64,000 bases of DNA from Campylobacter ornithocola (GTDB lineage: Bacteria; Campylobacterota; Campylobacteria; Campylobacterales; Campylobacteraceae): assembly GCF_013201605.1 (NCBI RefSeq), contig NZ_CP053848.1, positions 496,001-560,000 on the forward strand. The letters are read 5' to 3'. The notes below the pieces were generated by a model. The model was not told the origin of the DNA. It saw nothing but the letters and a program-made list of their open reading frames with translations, and made no database searches. This document shows positions 7,216-16,910 of the stretch, in pieces. The first letter of the stretch is position 1. Every line of letters begins with the position of its first letter. The position numbers and the translations under genes were made by a program.

Positions 7216-9826
7216 ATGTCTAAAGTCACATTGCACCCTATGGGGGGGGGGATACGATAATTTTCGTTTTAACTTACACTCTTTAAGTTTAAATCTTTTT
7301 AAATCTTATAAACATTCTAAACTTTTAAAACTTTCTTTACTAACTATTTTATCACTAAGTTCTTTAAATGCAGCCACACAAGCTACTTATGATAATACTT
7401 TAAAAGCTTATGTTATTAAAAAACATGGTTTTAATGATGAAAGTGTATATGATAATACTAATGATACTTATAAGTTTTTAAATGGTAAAAACTTCTATGG
7501 TCAATTAGCTACTAATAAAAATCTTTCTAATATCACTTTAATCTATGATAATCCCAAATCAAAACATATGAACTTTAGTGATATGAGATTAAAACAAGAA
7601 ATACTTACTCCAAATATAAAAGAAGATATCTTTGTAGTAAATGGCTTTCATGGAGCATATTCTGCTAATAATAGCATTAATCAAATAAGCTATATACCTT
7701 TTTTAGTTTCAGCTTATACCTTTAATGCTAAAGCTAATAATAATACCCTAACATTAAAAGCAGGAGAATTATCTTCTATATATTATTTAAAACCTACTAA
7801 TAAAGAAGTAATGAATCCTAAAGCTACAGGTTTAGATAATAAATATAATTTTTTAATTACCCCAGCTATAGCAAGAAAGGGTGAAGCTAGTAATAATACT
7901 TTAAATTATTTAAAAGATGCTTATGTGAATATGGGTGTTGAAAACACTTATACCTTAGTTTTAAATGGTGCTCCTTATGTAGTAGGTGCTTTTGGAGTGG
8001 ATGCTAATACTAATAATAATAGTGTTATATTAAACAAAGGAGTAAAGATAGACTTTCATACTACTCCTTATAGACAAGGTGCTTTAGGAGAGAGTATTTT
8101 TGATGAGAGAATGACTCATATTTTAGGTGCTATGAGCTACAATGCTAATGCTAATAAAAACAAACTCATTATAGATGGAGCTTCTTTAGTAGTTCATGGA
8201 CCAAGTGGAGCTTATTCAACATCAGCTGCTACACATTTAGGTGGAGCCTTTGTTGATGTAAATAATAATCAAAACTACCAAGTTAGTGAAAACACCACCT
8301 TAATCAATGATTTAAAACTAGATTTAAGAGTAGATACTAAAAATACCCCATTAGCTTATAATGCTGTATTAAATGGAGAAATCTATGGAGGTAAGATCAC
8401 TCAAGGTAATGCTCATAAAAATACTATAGAAGTTAAAGACTTACAAACCTTACTTGCTCTAAATACTAATATAGAAGTAAAAGCACTCTTAGACTTTTAT
8501 GCAGGATTTGCAAGTAATGGCTATGCTAATGATAATAAGATTAATATAAATCTTAAAAAACCTTTTGAGATTAATGCTAATTTTACTGGAGAGAATGAAT
8601 TTAATCTTTATGGAGCTTATGCTAGTAAGGGTGCTAGTAGAAATAGTGTGAATATAAAAGGGGATTTAACCCAAGAAAGTGTAGTAGAAAACTATCAAGA
8701 TAAAATTTCAATCACAGCAGCTAAGGTATTAAGTGGAAAAGCAGATAATAATAAAATTAATCTAAGCTCATCTAATGTATCTATACCTTTATATATTTAT
8801 GGAGTTAGTAAAACTACTTTAGATAATAAAGACTATTATGCACAAACAGCAAGTGATAATATTATTAATTTAAAAGAAGTAAAATCAGCTAGAAACCTAA
8901 CCACTATTATAGAAGCAAATAATTTAGAAAAAAATACCATTAATTATGATTTAGTTCAATCTTTATCTAATGCTTCTAATATAGATAAGGGTTCTAAAAT
9001 CATTTTAAGAGCTAATGAAAACGCTTTAGATAATACTTTAAACATTAAAGATTATTCAAGTGCTGCTTATGATAATGTATATGTTATTAGTGCTAAAGAA
9101 GAAAGTGCTAATAATAATATTAGCTTTACAAATTTAGCACTAGGTACAGCTTCTGATAAAAGAGAAGGTAGGGTATTAATTAGTGCAGGTATAGCTAAAA
9201 ATACTCATGATAATTATATCCATATAGCTAATTTAAATATAGATGAGTATAAAAACAATGAAGCTATTATTATAAGTGCTTCTGGTGTATATAGTGAAAA
9301 TGATAAAAGCTATAATAATACTTTATATTTAAGTGGTAATACTAATATATTTAATAATACTAAAATAGATATATTAGCAGGTAGCTTTTTACAAACCCAA
9401 ACTGATAATGGTTTTACTCCAAAAGCCATAAAGCATAAAAACAATACTAATAATCATCTTTATTTAAATACTAATATCAGTGCAAAGCTAGTAAATAACT
9501 TTGATCATTATAGCTTTATCTTAAAAGATGATACAAAGAATTATTTAAGTGCTAATGAAGCTATTAATTTAAGTGAAAAAACTTCTATTAATGTTTATAC
9601 CAACAATAATATAAAAAATAAAAGCTTTATTCTAATGCAAAGTGAAAAAGGCTTTATAAATGAGGATAATAAACAACTAGATCAAAAAGATTTACAAAGC
9701 TTATTAGACATTATCACTAAAAACAATCAAAGCTTACATAAAAACATTAAAGCAAAGGTTCAAAAGGCTAAATACACTCTAAGTGCAAGTAAAGATGCAA
9801 AAAGCATAGTAGTGAATTTAAATTAA
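7216..9826 (+). CDS. phase-variable autotransporter-passenger-like protein, out of frame (G10), no beta-barrel
   Basis: An ATG at 7216, with GAAAGGAT 5 bases upstream, opens a frame that enters a G10 tract (7242-7251) and stops at 7258-7260. With nine G it would run on as one 869-residue protein to 9826. As sequenced only the part from the ATG at 7568 (752 residues) is open. The on-state N-terminus has a long basic leader then a hydrophobic core (KLLKLSLLTILSLSSLNAA), like an extended signal peptide. The body holds at least ten repeats of the form A-x4-N-A-x2-N-N-x-I-x-L, as in beta-helical autotransporter passengers of Campylobacter. It ends in VVNLN, where a barrel of about 280 residues would be expected, and none follows. 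Thirty bases downstream begins tpsA. Surface or secreted protein by inference. Confidence 0.78.
7242..7251 (+). repeat. poly-G tract (G10), phase-variation switch
   Basis: Ten consecutive G right after the second ATG of the gene starting at 7216. Loss of one G (or gain of two) joins the start codon to the 2.5-kb frame. The present length gives a 14-codon peptide. G tracts of this length are the usual slipped-strand contingency switches in Campylobacter surface genes. Confidence 0.9.
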
Positions 9827-9856
9827 AAACAAAAATAAAAACAATAAGGATATATC

Positions 9857-12800
9857 ATGAAAGCACATCATAAACTCTCAAATCATATCATACTCTCAGG
9901 TATAACAGTATCAATGCTTTTTTCTCCACTAATGGCTTTACCTAGTGGAGGTAAATTTACTCATGGGACTAGTGGAACTATATCTGGTCCATACTTTGAT
10001 AAAAATACTGGTAAAAACACTATTGATATCACAGGTAAAACACCAAATAAAAATAGCCATGTTATCCAATGGGGTGGTGGTTTTAGTATAAATAAGGGTG
10101 AAAGTGTAAATTTTAAAGGTCAAGGACAAAACTACCTAAACATTGCTCATGGAACAAGTAAATCTACCATAGAAGGTGTATTAAATGCAGGTGGTAATAA
10201 TGTCTTTTTAATTAATCCTAATGGGGTTATTATAGAAAAAAGTGGATCTATCATCAATGCTAATCGCTTTGTGGCTTCTACTTCATCTATGAGTGATAAT
10301 GATATGAAAGCATTTGCTAATTTAAAAAGCTTTGATGACGGTTTAAGCTTTTCCCCTATATTTAAACCAAAACCAAATGGTGGTAATGTAGTTAATATGG
10401 GTAATATCAATGCTAAAAACATTACTTTACAAGGTAATAAAGTAATGTTAAGTGCTGATACTAGTTATGATAATAAAAACAATAAGATAAAATTTAATCA
10501 AATTACAGCAGATGATATAACTTTAAAAGGTAATGAAGTTTATGTAGATATTTCTACTATAAATTCTAAAAACCTAACTACTGATGCAAAAAATAAAGGA
10601 ATTGCTTATTTAAGTGCTACAGGATATTACTATAATCCTACAAAAAAATATAATGATATTGTATTTACTACTAAAGGTATAATGGATAAAACATATAATC
10701 AATACATTAGCATAGGTTCTGATGTAGACTGGTGGCACTTTGCTAAAGGGTGGAATGAAATAAAAGATTTTAGAGATAATGTAGTAGGAAATACTTTTAA
10801 ACTTACTAATGATATAGACTTTAAAGCAAGTAGTGGCAAAAACTATGCTAATTATTGTATAGACGGACTTGGTTGTACTAATATGATAGTGGGGTATGGG
10901 GGAAAGATTAATGAAGATGGAGAAATAATTTATAATAATGCTTTCACTGCAGACTTTGACGGGCAAGGATATACGCTTAAAAATATATTTATAGACACAA
11001 CTAAAATCCCAAATAGTCAAAACAGCGGAGTGGGAATTTTTGGAGCAACTAATGGAGCAAATTTTAAAAATATCAATATTGATTATATGGGTGGTGGGAT
11101 AAAGGCAGCAAATCTTAATGTAGGTGGATTTGCTGGGTATTTTGATGGCTTTGCTGAAAATATCAGTTTGAAAAATATTGGTAGTATTAAAAATACATAC
11201 GATTCTGAAAAAATTGTTAGAAATTCTTATATTAGTTTTCAAGGAGTAGGTGGATTTGCTGGAAGTGCTAATGGTCTTTTTAGAAATATTACCTTAGAAA
11301 ATATAAAAAATTTTGATGTAAATTATATTTCAACTCCATTTGCCTCTGATGACTGGTCTTATCATCATTATGGTGTTGGTGGGTTTGCTGGAGCAAGTTT
11401 TGGTATGTTTGACAATATATCCTTAAAAAATATGGGAAATTTTAAAATTGATTTTGAAAAAAAAAGAATCCAAAATAAATATGCAGTAGGTGGTTTTGCT
11501 GGCTTTATTGCAAATGGATCTTATGATCATATAAAACTAGAAGGAATTTCTAATATAGAAAGCGACACTAAAGTATATAACAACTATTTTCCCTCCTCTT
11601 TTTTAGGCTTAGGCGGTTTTGCTGGGAATATTCAAAATGGGAATTTTGAAAATATAGTTTTAAATAATGTGAAAAAAATACATTTAAACACTAATCAATC
11701 TAATGGTTATTATGAAACAAATTTAGGTGGTTTTGCTGGGGAGATTGATAATGGTGTGTTTAATAAAATATCATTATACGATATAGGAGATATTAAAGTT
11801 GATATTGATGATGTTAAATACCATTCAAATTATAATTTAGGTGGTTTTGCTGGAAAGATAACTACAGGAAATTTTAACAATATATCTTTAAATAAAATCA
11901 AAGATATTGCAGTTTATATAGACTCTGAAGATGCGTCCAATGGTAGTGATTATGAATATAATTTAGGTGGTTTTGCTGGAAAGATAGGGGGTGAAACTTT
12001 AGGTATATTAGGAGTTCCTACTTTTAATAATATTTCTTTAAATGAAGTAGAAAATATCACTACAAATAGTATTAAAAAAGATACTAATCAAACATACGGT
12101 AAAGGTATTTATACAAATCTTGGTGGTTTTGCTGGAAAAATTCAAACTGGAAAGTTTGAAAATATAGTTTTAAAGGATGTAAAAAATATCAAAGCGGATA
12201 TAGCTTCAAGAAATGGAGGAGTTATTAATATAGGTGGTTTCGTTGGAGAATTAGCGATTGCACAAAAAGGTACTTCATTTAAAAATATATTTTTAGATAA
12301 TATTAAAAATATTCATGTAGAAATCGGCGATCCAGTGTTTAATAGAGGAGGAATTATTAATATGGGCGGTTTTGCCGGAATAATTGGTAGTGAATATGCA
12401 TACCATGATGTTGATTTTGAAAATATAGTTTTGCAAGGTATTTCTAGTCTAAAAAACATAATTAATACAGGATGTCAAGAAGAATGGTGTGCAAGTCCGA
12501 GTGTAACTACGGGAGGGTTTATCGGAAAATTTGGTGCTTGGGGAACGGGAACTTTCAAAAATATTTATATGTTTTTTGATCCAGAATTTGATCTTATAGT
12601 AGAGAATAAACCAGGAGATGCTGATGTAAAATTAGGCAAATTTTATGGAGAAGAAGGCACTTATTCCTCCTTCTCTAATATCCATATATACCATCATAAA
12701 GATACACTAAAAAATGCCAATAATGATAGCAGTGATTATGGTGATGATAAAATCAAAATACACTCTTATAATGATTCTACTCAAGAAAGTTTTTATCAAC

Positions 12801-13888
12801 AATTTAAAAACCAAGAAGAAGCTTTGATGAGACCTATAGTTGTTTTACCAGATGAGTTTTATCCTTATAATCCTTCTAAACCATCTGAAGATATAAATAT
12901 CCCCAACATAGAAACCATCAAAAACGAACAAGCAACCCTAGATAAAGAAGATATCTTAGATGATAGTACTTTAAATACTATCTTAAATGATTTAAAAGAT
13001 AAATTCTATGTAGTAGATATAAATACCCTAAATGAGTTATTAGTAGCTTATAGCAAGATTGATAAAAACAATCCTACATCTAAAGCAGAATTTTTAGCTG
13101 ATTATCTTTTAAGTAAAGATAAATATCCAGAGGATGAAAGACTTGATATAGCTCATTCTATGATTCAAAGCTTAGACTTTTTGTTAGCTTATGCTAATAA
13201 TAATACAGGTAATTCTAAACTAACAGAAGAGGCAAAAGATTTATATCTAGCTAATCAAAATACATCTAAAAATAAATATAATGAAGTTGATAGCAAAAAC
13301 AAAGCATTGATGAATTTTGTAAAAAATGATTTATATGAAAAAACCAAAGATTCAAAAGATCTTTTAAACGAATTACTAGCTAAACAACAACAACTCAAAC
13401 AAGTTATAAAAGCTTATAATGCTTATGTAGATTTAATCAATAAAGGTTTGGCAAGTAAAAATGATCAAGAATTTAAAACCTTAGAAAATAAATTAAATTC
13501 TTTAATGAGTGAAAGTCAAATTCTAGCTAATAGTATTTCTAATAATCAAATGCTATTAGAAAAATGGCAAGGAAAAACAAATACTGATTCTAATGGTCAT
13601 TTTACTATCAAAGGTGCCTTTGCTAATGCTATATTAAATACAAATCCTGACTTAAAAGAAATAACTGGAGATGGTGGAAGTATAGATGATCCAAACAGAC
13701 CAGAACTTCCCGCAACAGATCTAACCTTCGAACAAACTGCTTCACTTAATCTAATAGGTAATAATAGCTTAGAAGAAGAGGAAGAACAAGAAGAAATAGA
13801 AGAAGCTTCTATGAATCAAAAAGGTAAAACCTGCATAGTAAGTGATAATTATAAAACTATGAATCCTTGTGTGGTTGGAGGATTATAA
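9857..13888 (+). CDS. two-partner secretion exoprotein TpsA (filamentous haemagglutinin type) with GGFAG repeats
   Basis: A 1343-residue secreted or surface exoprotein. Seen in order: a signal peptide (hydrophobic core near residues 10-27, ending LMALPSGG); a TPS domain (about 28-165) with the diagnostic NPNGV at 120-124; a beta-helical part with YLSATGYYYN near 250-260; twelve GGFAG-type repeats between about 420 and 890 (GGFVG and GGFIG in two of them), each followed by F-x-N-I-x-L, resembling GLUG motifs, with a degenerate one just before; a helical, coiled-coil-prone part (about 1000-1250); an acidic Glu-rich run; and a C-terminal tail with two cysteines (TCIVSD, NPCVVGG). HMW1-type adhesins are held on the cell through such a C-terminal cysteine pair; that this one is too is inference. 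Its partner TpsB is encoded just downstream. Confidence 0.88.
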   Translation: MKAHHKLSNHIILSGITVSMLFSPLMALPSGGKFTHGTSGTISGPYFDKNTGKNTIDITGKTPNKNSHVIQWGGGFSINKGESVNFKGQGQNYLNIAHGTSKSTIEGVLNAGGNNVFLINPNGVIIEKSGSIINANRFVASTSSMSDNDMKAFANLKSFDDGLSFSPIFKPKPNGGNVVNMGNINAKNITLQGNKVMLSADTSYDNKNNKIKFNQITADDITLKGNEVYVDISTINSKNLTTDAKNKGIAYLSATGYYYNPTKKYNDIVFTTKGIMDKTYNQYISIGSDVDWWHFAKGWNEIKDFRDNVVGNTFKLTNDIDFKASSGKNYANYCIDGLGCTNMIVGYGGKINEDGEIIYNNAFTADFDGQGYTLKNIFIDTTKIPNSQNSGVGIFGATNGANFKNINIDYMGGGIKAANLNVGGFAGYFDGFAENISLKNIGSIKNTYDSEKIVRNSYISFQGVGGFAGSANGLFRNITLENIKNFDVNYISTPFASDDWSYHHYGVGGFAGASFGMFDNISLKNMGNFKIDFEKKRIQNKYAVGGFAGFIANGSYDHIKLEGISNIESDTKVYNNYFPSSFLGLGGFAGNIQNGNFENIVLNNVKKIHLNTNQSNGYYETNLGGFAGEIDNGVFNKISLYDIGDIKVDIDDVKYHSNYNLGGFAGKITTGNFNNISLNKIKDIAVYIDSEDASNGSDYEYNLGGFAGKIGGETLGILGVPTFNNISLNEVENITTNSIKKDTNQTYGKGIYTNLGGFAGKIQTGKFENIVLKDVKNIKADIASRNGGVINIGGFVGELAIAQKGTSFKNIFLDNIKNIHVEIGDPVFNRGGIINMGGFAGIIGSEYAYHDVDFENIVLQGISSLKNIINTGCQEEWCASPSVTTGGFIGKFGAWGTGTFKNIYMFFDPEFDLIVENKPGDADVKLGKFYGEEGTYSSFSNIHIYHHKDTLKNANNDSSDYGDDKIKIHSYNDSTQESFYQQFKNQEEALMRPIVVLPDEFYPYNPSKPSEDINIPNIETIKNEQATLDKEDILDDSTLNTILNDLKDKFYVVDINTLNELLVAYSKIDKNNPTSKAEFLADYLLSKDKYPEDERLDIAHSMIQSLDFLLAYANNNTGNSKLTEEAKDLYLANQNTSKNKYNEVDSKNKALMNFVKNDLYEKTKDSKDLLNELLAKQQQLKQVIKAYNAYVDLINKGLASKNDQEFKTLENKLNSLMSESQILANSISNNQMLLEKWQGKTNTDSNGHFTIKGAFANAILNTNPDLKEITGDGGSIDDPNRPELPATDLTFEQTASLNLIGNNSLEEEEEQEEIEEASMNQKGKTCIVSDNYKTMNPCVVGGL

Positions 13889-13893
13889 ACACT

Positions 13894-13919
13894 TTGCTAG
13901 GATATAACTATCCTAGCAA
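13894..13919 (+). promoter_or_regulatory. hairpin between tpsA and tpsB
   Basis: TTGCTAGGATA (13894-13904), loop TAAC, and TATCCTAGCAA (13909-13919) form a perfect 11-bp stem just after the tpsA stop. No T-run follows, so it may be a partial terminator or a processing site that sets the TpsA:TpsB ratio. The rest of the 147-base gap is AT-rich. Confidence 0.5.
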
Positions 13920-14035
13920 TAATAATGAGTATGAATAAATACTTGCATTAAACAATATTGTGATTAATCTATACAAATATAAAAGCCAAATTAAGAAAAA
14001 AATAAATAAAAATAAAAAATTAAGGAAAAACCATT

Positions 14036-16075
14036 ATGAAAAAACTCTTATTTACTACTATAGCAATTAGTTCTTTAGTCTATGCTAATAATAATGAAGG
14101 TTCTATTATCATAGCTAAAAATGATATAGAAAAGGTTATAGAATTATCCCCTGATAAAAACCTCCCTCAAAACAAAGCCATAAAAGAAAATCTAAAAACC
14201 AAAGATGATTATGAAAAAGCCCAAGAAGCTAAAAAGGTTTTAGAAGAAAAAAAAGAACAATTAAAAGAAAAACTAAGACAAGAAGAGGAAGCTAGTAATA
14301 ATCAAACTAATTTAACTAATACTAGTTCTACTAATGATAATACTAATAAAAAAACTAATAACACTATTAACTCAAATAAAGAAGTTAATACTAGTGCAAA
14401 AGATAATACCGACAACACAACCGATAAAGAAAACAATACTAATATAAATACTACTACTAATGAAAAAACTAACAATACTAGTAAAGAAAATAATACCAAC
14501 ACAGCTAATAATACAACTAACACTAACTCAAACAATCAAACCACTAATACAAGCAATATAAATAATTCTACTAACTCCACTACAAAGCCTATGATTAAAT
14601 ATCACTTTGTTCTTACTAATAAAAACACTAGCTTTAAAAAGCTAGGTATTAAAGAAGAAGATTTACAAAGCTTAGTGAGTGAGTTTAATGCTAAAAGATT
14701 TAGCTTGCAAGATTTACAAGATATATCTAATATCATTGCTTATTATTTTCAAGTTAATGGCTATCCTGCAGCAACAGCTTATATTCCTCAACAAGAATTT
14801 GATGGAAAAAATATTCAAATTAATATTTCTTTAGGAGTATTAGGCAAATATATAATAAAAAATAAAACTACTATAAAAGATCACTTCATAGAAAGTAAGC
14901 TTAATGAAAAAATCAAAGGTAAAATCATCTCTACTAAATTAATAGAAGATAGTGTGTATAAAGTCAATGAAATGTATGGACTAAATACCCTAGCAGGTTT
15001 ACAAGCAGGAGAGAATGTAGGAGAAACTGATATACTTATAGAAGTAGAACCTGATACTAAGGCTAATGTATTATTATATAGTGATAATTATGGTATTAAG
15101 AGTGCAGGAGAATATAGAGCTGGTATTAGTATGGGATTTAATTCTATATTAAATATGGGAGATTATTATAATTTTTACTTACAATCAAGTGATGAAAAAC
15201 AAATCAACTATGGAGCTAGTTATACTTTCTTTTTAGGAAATTTAAAAATTACTCCAAGTATTTCTCAAGGATCTTATTCTTTAGGTGGAGATTATAAAGA
15301 AGTTGGCTTTAGTGGTACTTCTAGAAATTTTGGTATAGACTTTTCTTATCCTGTATGGATAAATACAAATTCATCTTTATACTTTACTTCTAGTATTTAT
15401 CATAAGATATTAAAAGATGAACCTTTTTCAAATATATTTGATGATTATAGTATAGATAAACATTCTAATGTAGGTAGTATGGGTTTAGAAGGTTTATTTA
15501 GAGGCTTTGAAAATAATACCCTAAGTTATAGTGCTAAGATAAGTATAGGTAAAGTTAATGATGATGGCACTACTATATTTGGAGATACATCTAAAAGTGA
15601 TGGTAATGGCTTTGGTTGGTTTAGAAAACTCAATGCTAGTTTGAATAATTATTATAGTATTAATGAATACATTACTCATACTTTAAATATAAACTATCAA
15701 AAGGTATTAGGGAATTTTGAACTAGATTCTTCTGAAAGTTCATCTTTAGGTGGAGCTTATGGAGTAAGAGCTTATGATAATGGAGAAGGTGATGGAGATA
15801 ATACCATAGTAGCTAACTTTGGTATAAGAATAAATATACCAAATACGAATTTTTATTTTACACCTTTTTATGATATAGGTTATGCTTGGTATGAAAAAGA
15901 CTCAGGAAGTAGATTAGCAGATGAGCATTTTTTAGATGCAGTGGGTTTACAAATACTTTATAATAAGAATAATGCATATTATATAAAACTTGATGCAGCA
16001 AGAGCATTACATCAGTATAAATACGATGATGATCATAGAATGAAATTATATTTAAGTGGTGGGGTGTATTTTTAA
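14036..16075 (+). CDS. two-partner secretion transporter TpsB (ShlB/FhaC/HMW1B family)
   Basis: The 679-residue outer-membrane pore that recognises the TPS domain of its TpsA and exports it. Seen: a signal peptide (MKKLLFTTIAISSLVYA), a charged helical stretch (about 45-85), an unusually long Asn/Thr/Ser-rich linker (about 86-183), a POTRA domain (about 185-290, with FSLQDLQDISNIIAYYFQVNGYPAA), then a beta-barrel ending in aromatic YLSGGVYF. The loop-6 motif of the family, VRGY in FhaC, appears as VRAY within AYGVRAYDNG, keeping the key Arg. It is the only barrel in the locus. It has a good ribosome site (AAGGAAAAACC). Function is secure from family and context. Confidence 0.9.
   Translation: MKKLLFTTIAISSLVYANNNEGSIIIAKNDIEKVIELSPDKNLPQNKAIKENLKTKDDYEKAQEAKKVLEEKKEQLKEKLRQEEEASNNQTNLTNTSSTNDNTNKKTNNTINSNKEVNTSAKDNTDNTTDKENNTNINTTTNEKTNNTSKENNTNTANNTTNTNSNNQTTNTSNINNSTNSTTKPMIKYHFVLTNKNTSFKKLGIKEEDLQSLVSEFNAKRFSLQDLQDISNIIAYYFQVNGYPAATAYIPQQEFDGKNIQINISLGVLGKYIIKNKTTIKDHFIESKLNEKIKGKIISTKLIEDSVYKVNEMYGLNTLAGLQAGENVGETDILIEVEPDTKANVLLYSDNYGIKSAGEYRAGISMGFNSILNMGDYYNFYLQSSDEKQINYGASYTFFLGNLKITPSISQGSYSLGGDYKEVGFSGTSRNFGIDFSYPVWINTNSSLYFTSSIYHKILKDEPFSNIFDDYSIDKHSNVGSMGLEGLFRGFENNTLSYSAKISIGKVNDDGTTIFGDTSKSDGNGFGWFRKLNASLNNYYSINEYITHTLNINYQKVLGNFELDSSESSSLGGAYGVRAYDNGEGDGDNTIVANFGIRINIPNTNFYFTPFYDIGYAWYEKDSGSRLADEHFLDAVGLQILYNKNNAYYIKLDAARALHQYKYDDDHRMKLYLSGGVYF
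14290..14585 (+). repeat. Asn/Thr-rich low-complexity coding tract in tpsB
   Basis: About 98 codons made almost only of Asn, Thr, Ser, Lys, Glu and Asp, from short AAT/ACT/AAC repeats with no long exact period. It lies between the N-terminal helix and the POTRA domain. Such tracts expand and contract easily. The antisense frame here is a Leu/Val-rich shadow, not a gene. Confidence 0.8.
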
Positions 16076-16107
16076 CCCCTTGTTTTAATTACCACTTAGA
16101 AAGTACA

Positions 16108-16137
16108 CTTTGGTGGATAAGGATTTAAACACCAAAG
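16108..16137. terminator. hairpin at the end of tpsB and the cinA remnant
   Basis: CTTTGGTG (16108-16115) pairs with CACCAAAG (16130-16137). It lies 32 bases after the tpsB stop and covers the stop of the convergent remnant. Weak T-run on either side, so terminator function is only likely. Confidence 0.4.
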
Positions 16138-16430
16138 AAAATTTCAGGTTTTAATTTAAGCATTAAACAATATGCAGCTAAGCATGTTTGTTCTCTTGTA
16201 TAGTTTCTTGCTCCTTGTATATGAATACATTCTTGCAAAAAGGTTCCATCTTTATACATAGCTCCTATGTAGATGGTACCTGCTTTGGTGTTTTTATCAT
16301 CTGCCTCTCCAGCTACCCCACTAAGTGCTAAAGCAAAATCACAATTTGTGGTTTTAAAAGTTCCTTTTAGCATAAAGTAAATACAGCGATCAGAGTATTC
16401 TCCAACACTTTCTAAGGTGTCGTTGCTTTT
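16125..16430 (-). pseudogene. cinA C-terminal domain (nicotinamide-nucleotide amidase type), 5'-truncated remnant
   Basis: The open frame holds about 101 codons. The bounding upstream codon is TGA at 16431-16433, and the only ATG (16373) is internal. The translation, with SDRCIYFMLKGTF, then CDFALALSGVAGEADD and AGTIYIGA, matches the second half of a CinA_C (PncC) domain, which hydrolyses nicotinamide mononucleotide in the intact enzyme. The SGVAG block is present, but roughly the first 55 residues of a stand-alone 155-160 residue protein are missing, including the catalytic Ser region. The break marks one edge of the accessory locus next to the rRNA operon. I read it as a relic left by insertion or deletion. 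Confidence 0.75.
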
Positions 16431-16763
16431 TCAAAATATAATAAAACAAATAATTTTGCTTTATTGTGTCTTTTTATCTCTTTTTTATTTTTATTTACTC
16501 ATAATCAACATTATTATATATTTTATTTCTACCTTTTAGCATATATTCACTGCATATTAATCCACTATTTTGTTGCTCTTCTTATTTAAGTCTTATTTTT
16601 TATCAAAAACTTAATCTATTTACACTTATGTAAATCTATTCAATCTTAGCTTACCCCCCCCCGCTTTTTTAAATCATTTTTATAATATTAAGATTAAATA
16701 TGCTATTTATATTAATTACAATTATTTCTTTTCATACTTAATAAAACTTTAAGCTTTTATTGC

Positions 16764-16769
16764 TATAAT
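16764..16769 (+). promoter_or_regulatory. -10 box, likely rRNA operon promoter
   Basis: A perfect TATAAT preceded by TGC, about 220 bases before 16S, with no clear -35 box, as is usual in Campylobacter. It is the best candidate in the leader. Confidence 0.55.
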
Positions 16770-16875
16770 TTCATTTCCTTTTCAAATAAAAGGGAAATAA
16801 AAAGCTAAGATTTTTTGTCTTAATTTTTTAGTATTTGTTCTTTAAATTATTAATATTGTTAATCAAATCTTATAG

Positions 16876-16910
16876 TCAATCTTTGAAATCTAAATAAGTG
16901 ATCGATTGAG
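16876..16910 (+). other. left arm of 16S rRNA processing stem
   Basis: TCAATCTTTGAAATCTAAA (16876-16894) and GATTGAG (16904-16910) are complementary to 18561-18579 and 18547-18553 beyond the 3' end of 16S. Together they close the 16S loop in the primary transcript, the usual RNase III substrate. Confidence 0.8.

Noticed and set aside
10610..11242. 210-residue frame antisense to tpsA
   Set aside because: Isoleucine-rich shadow of the TpsA coding strand. The plus frame has the TPS and GGFAG motifs and a ribosome site.
14302..14535. Leu/Val-rich 77-residue frame antisense to tpsB
   Set aside because: It is the mirror of the Asn/Thr codon repeats, with no ribosome site and no family resemblance.
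6945..16430. Prophage or integrative element
   Set aside because: No integrase, phage gene, transposase or flanking direct repeat was found; the locus contains only surface-protein genes and a relic.
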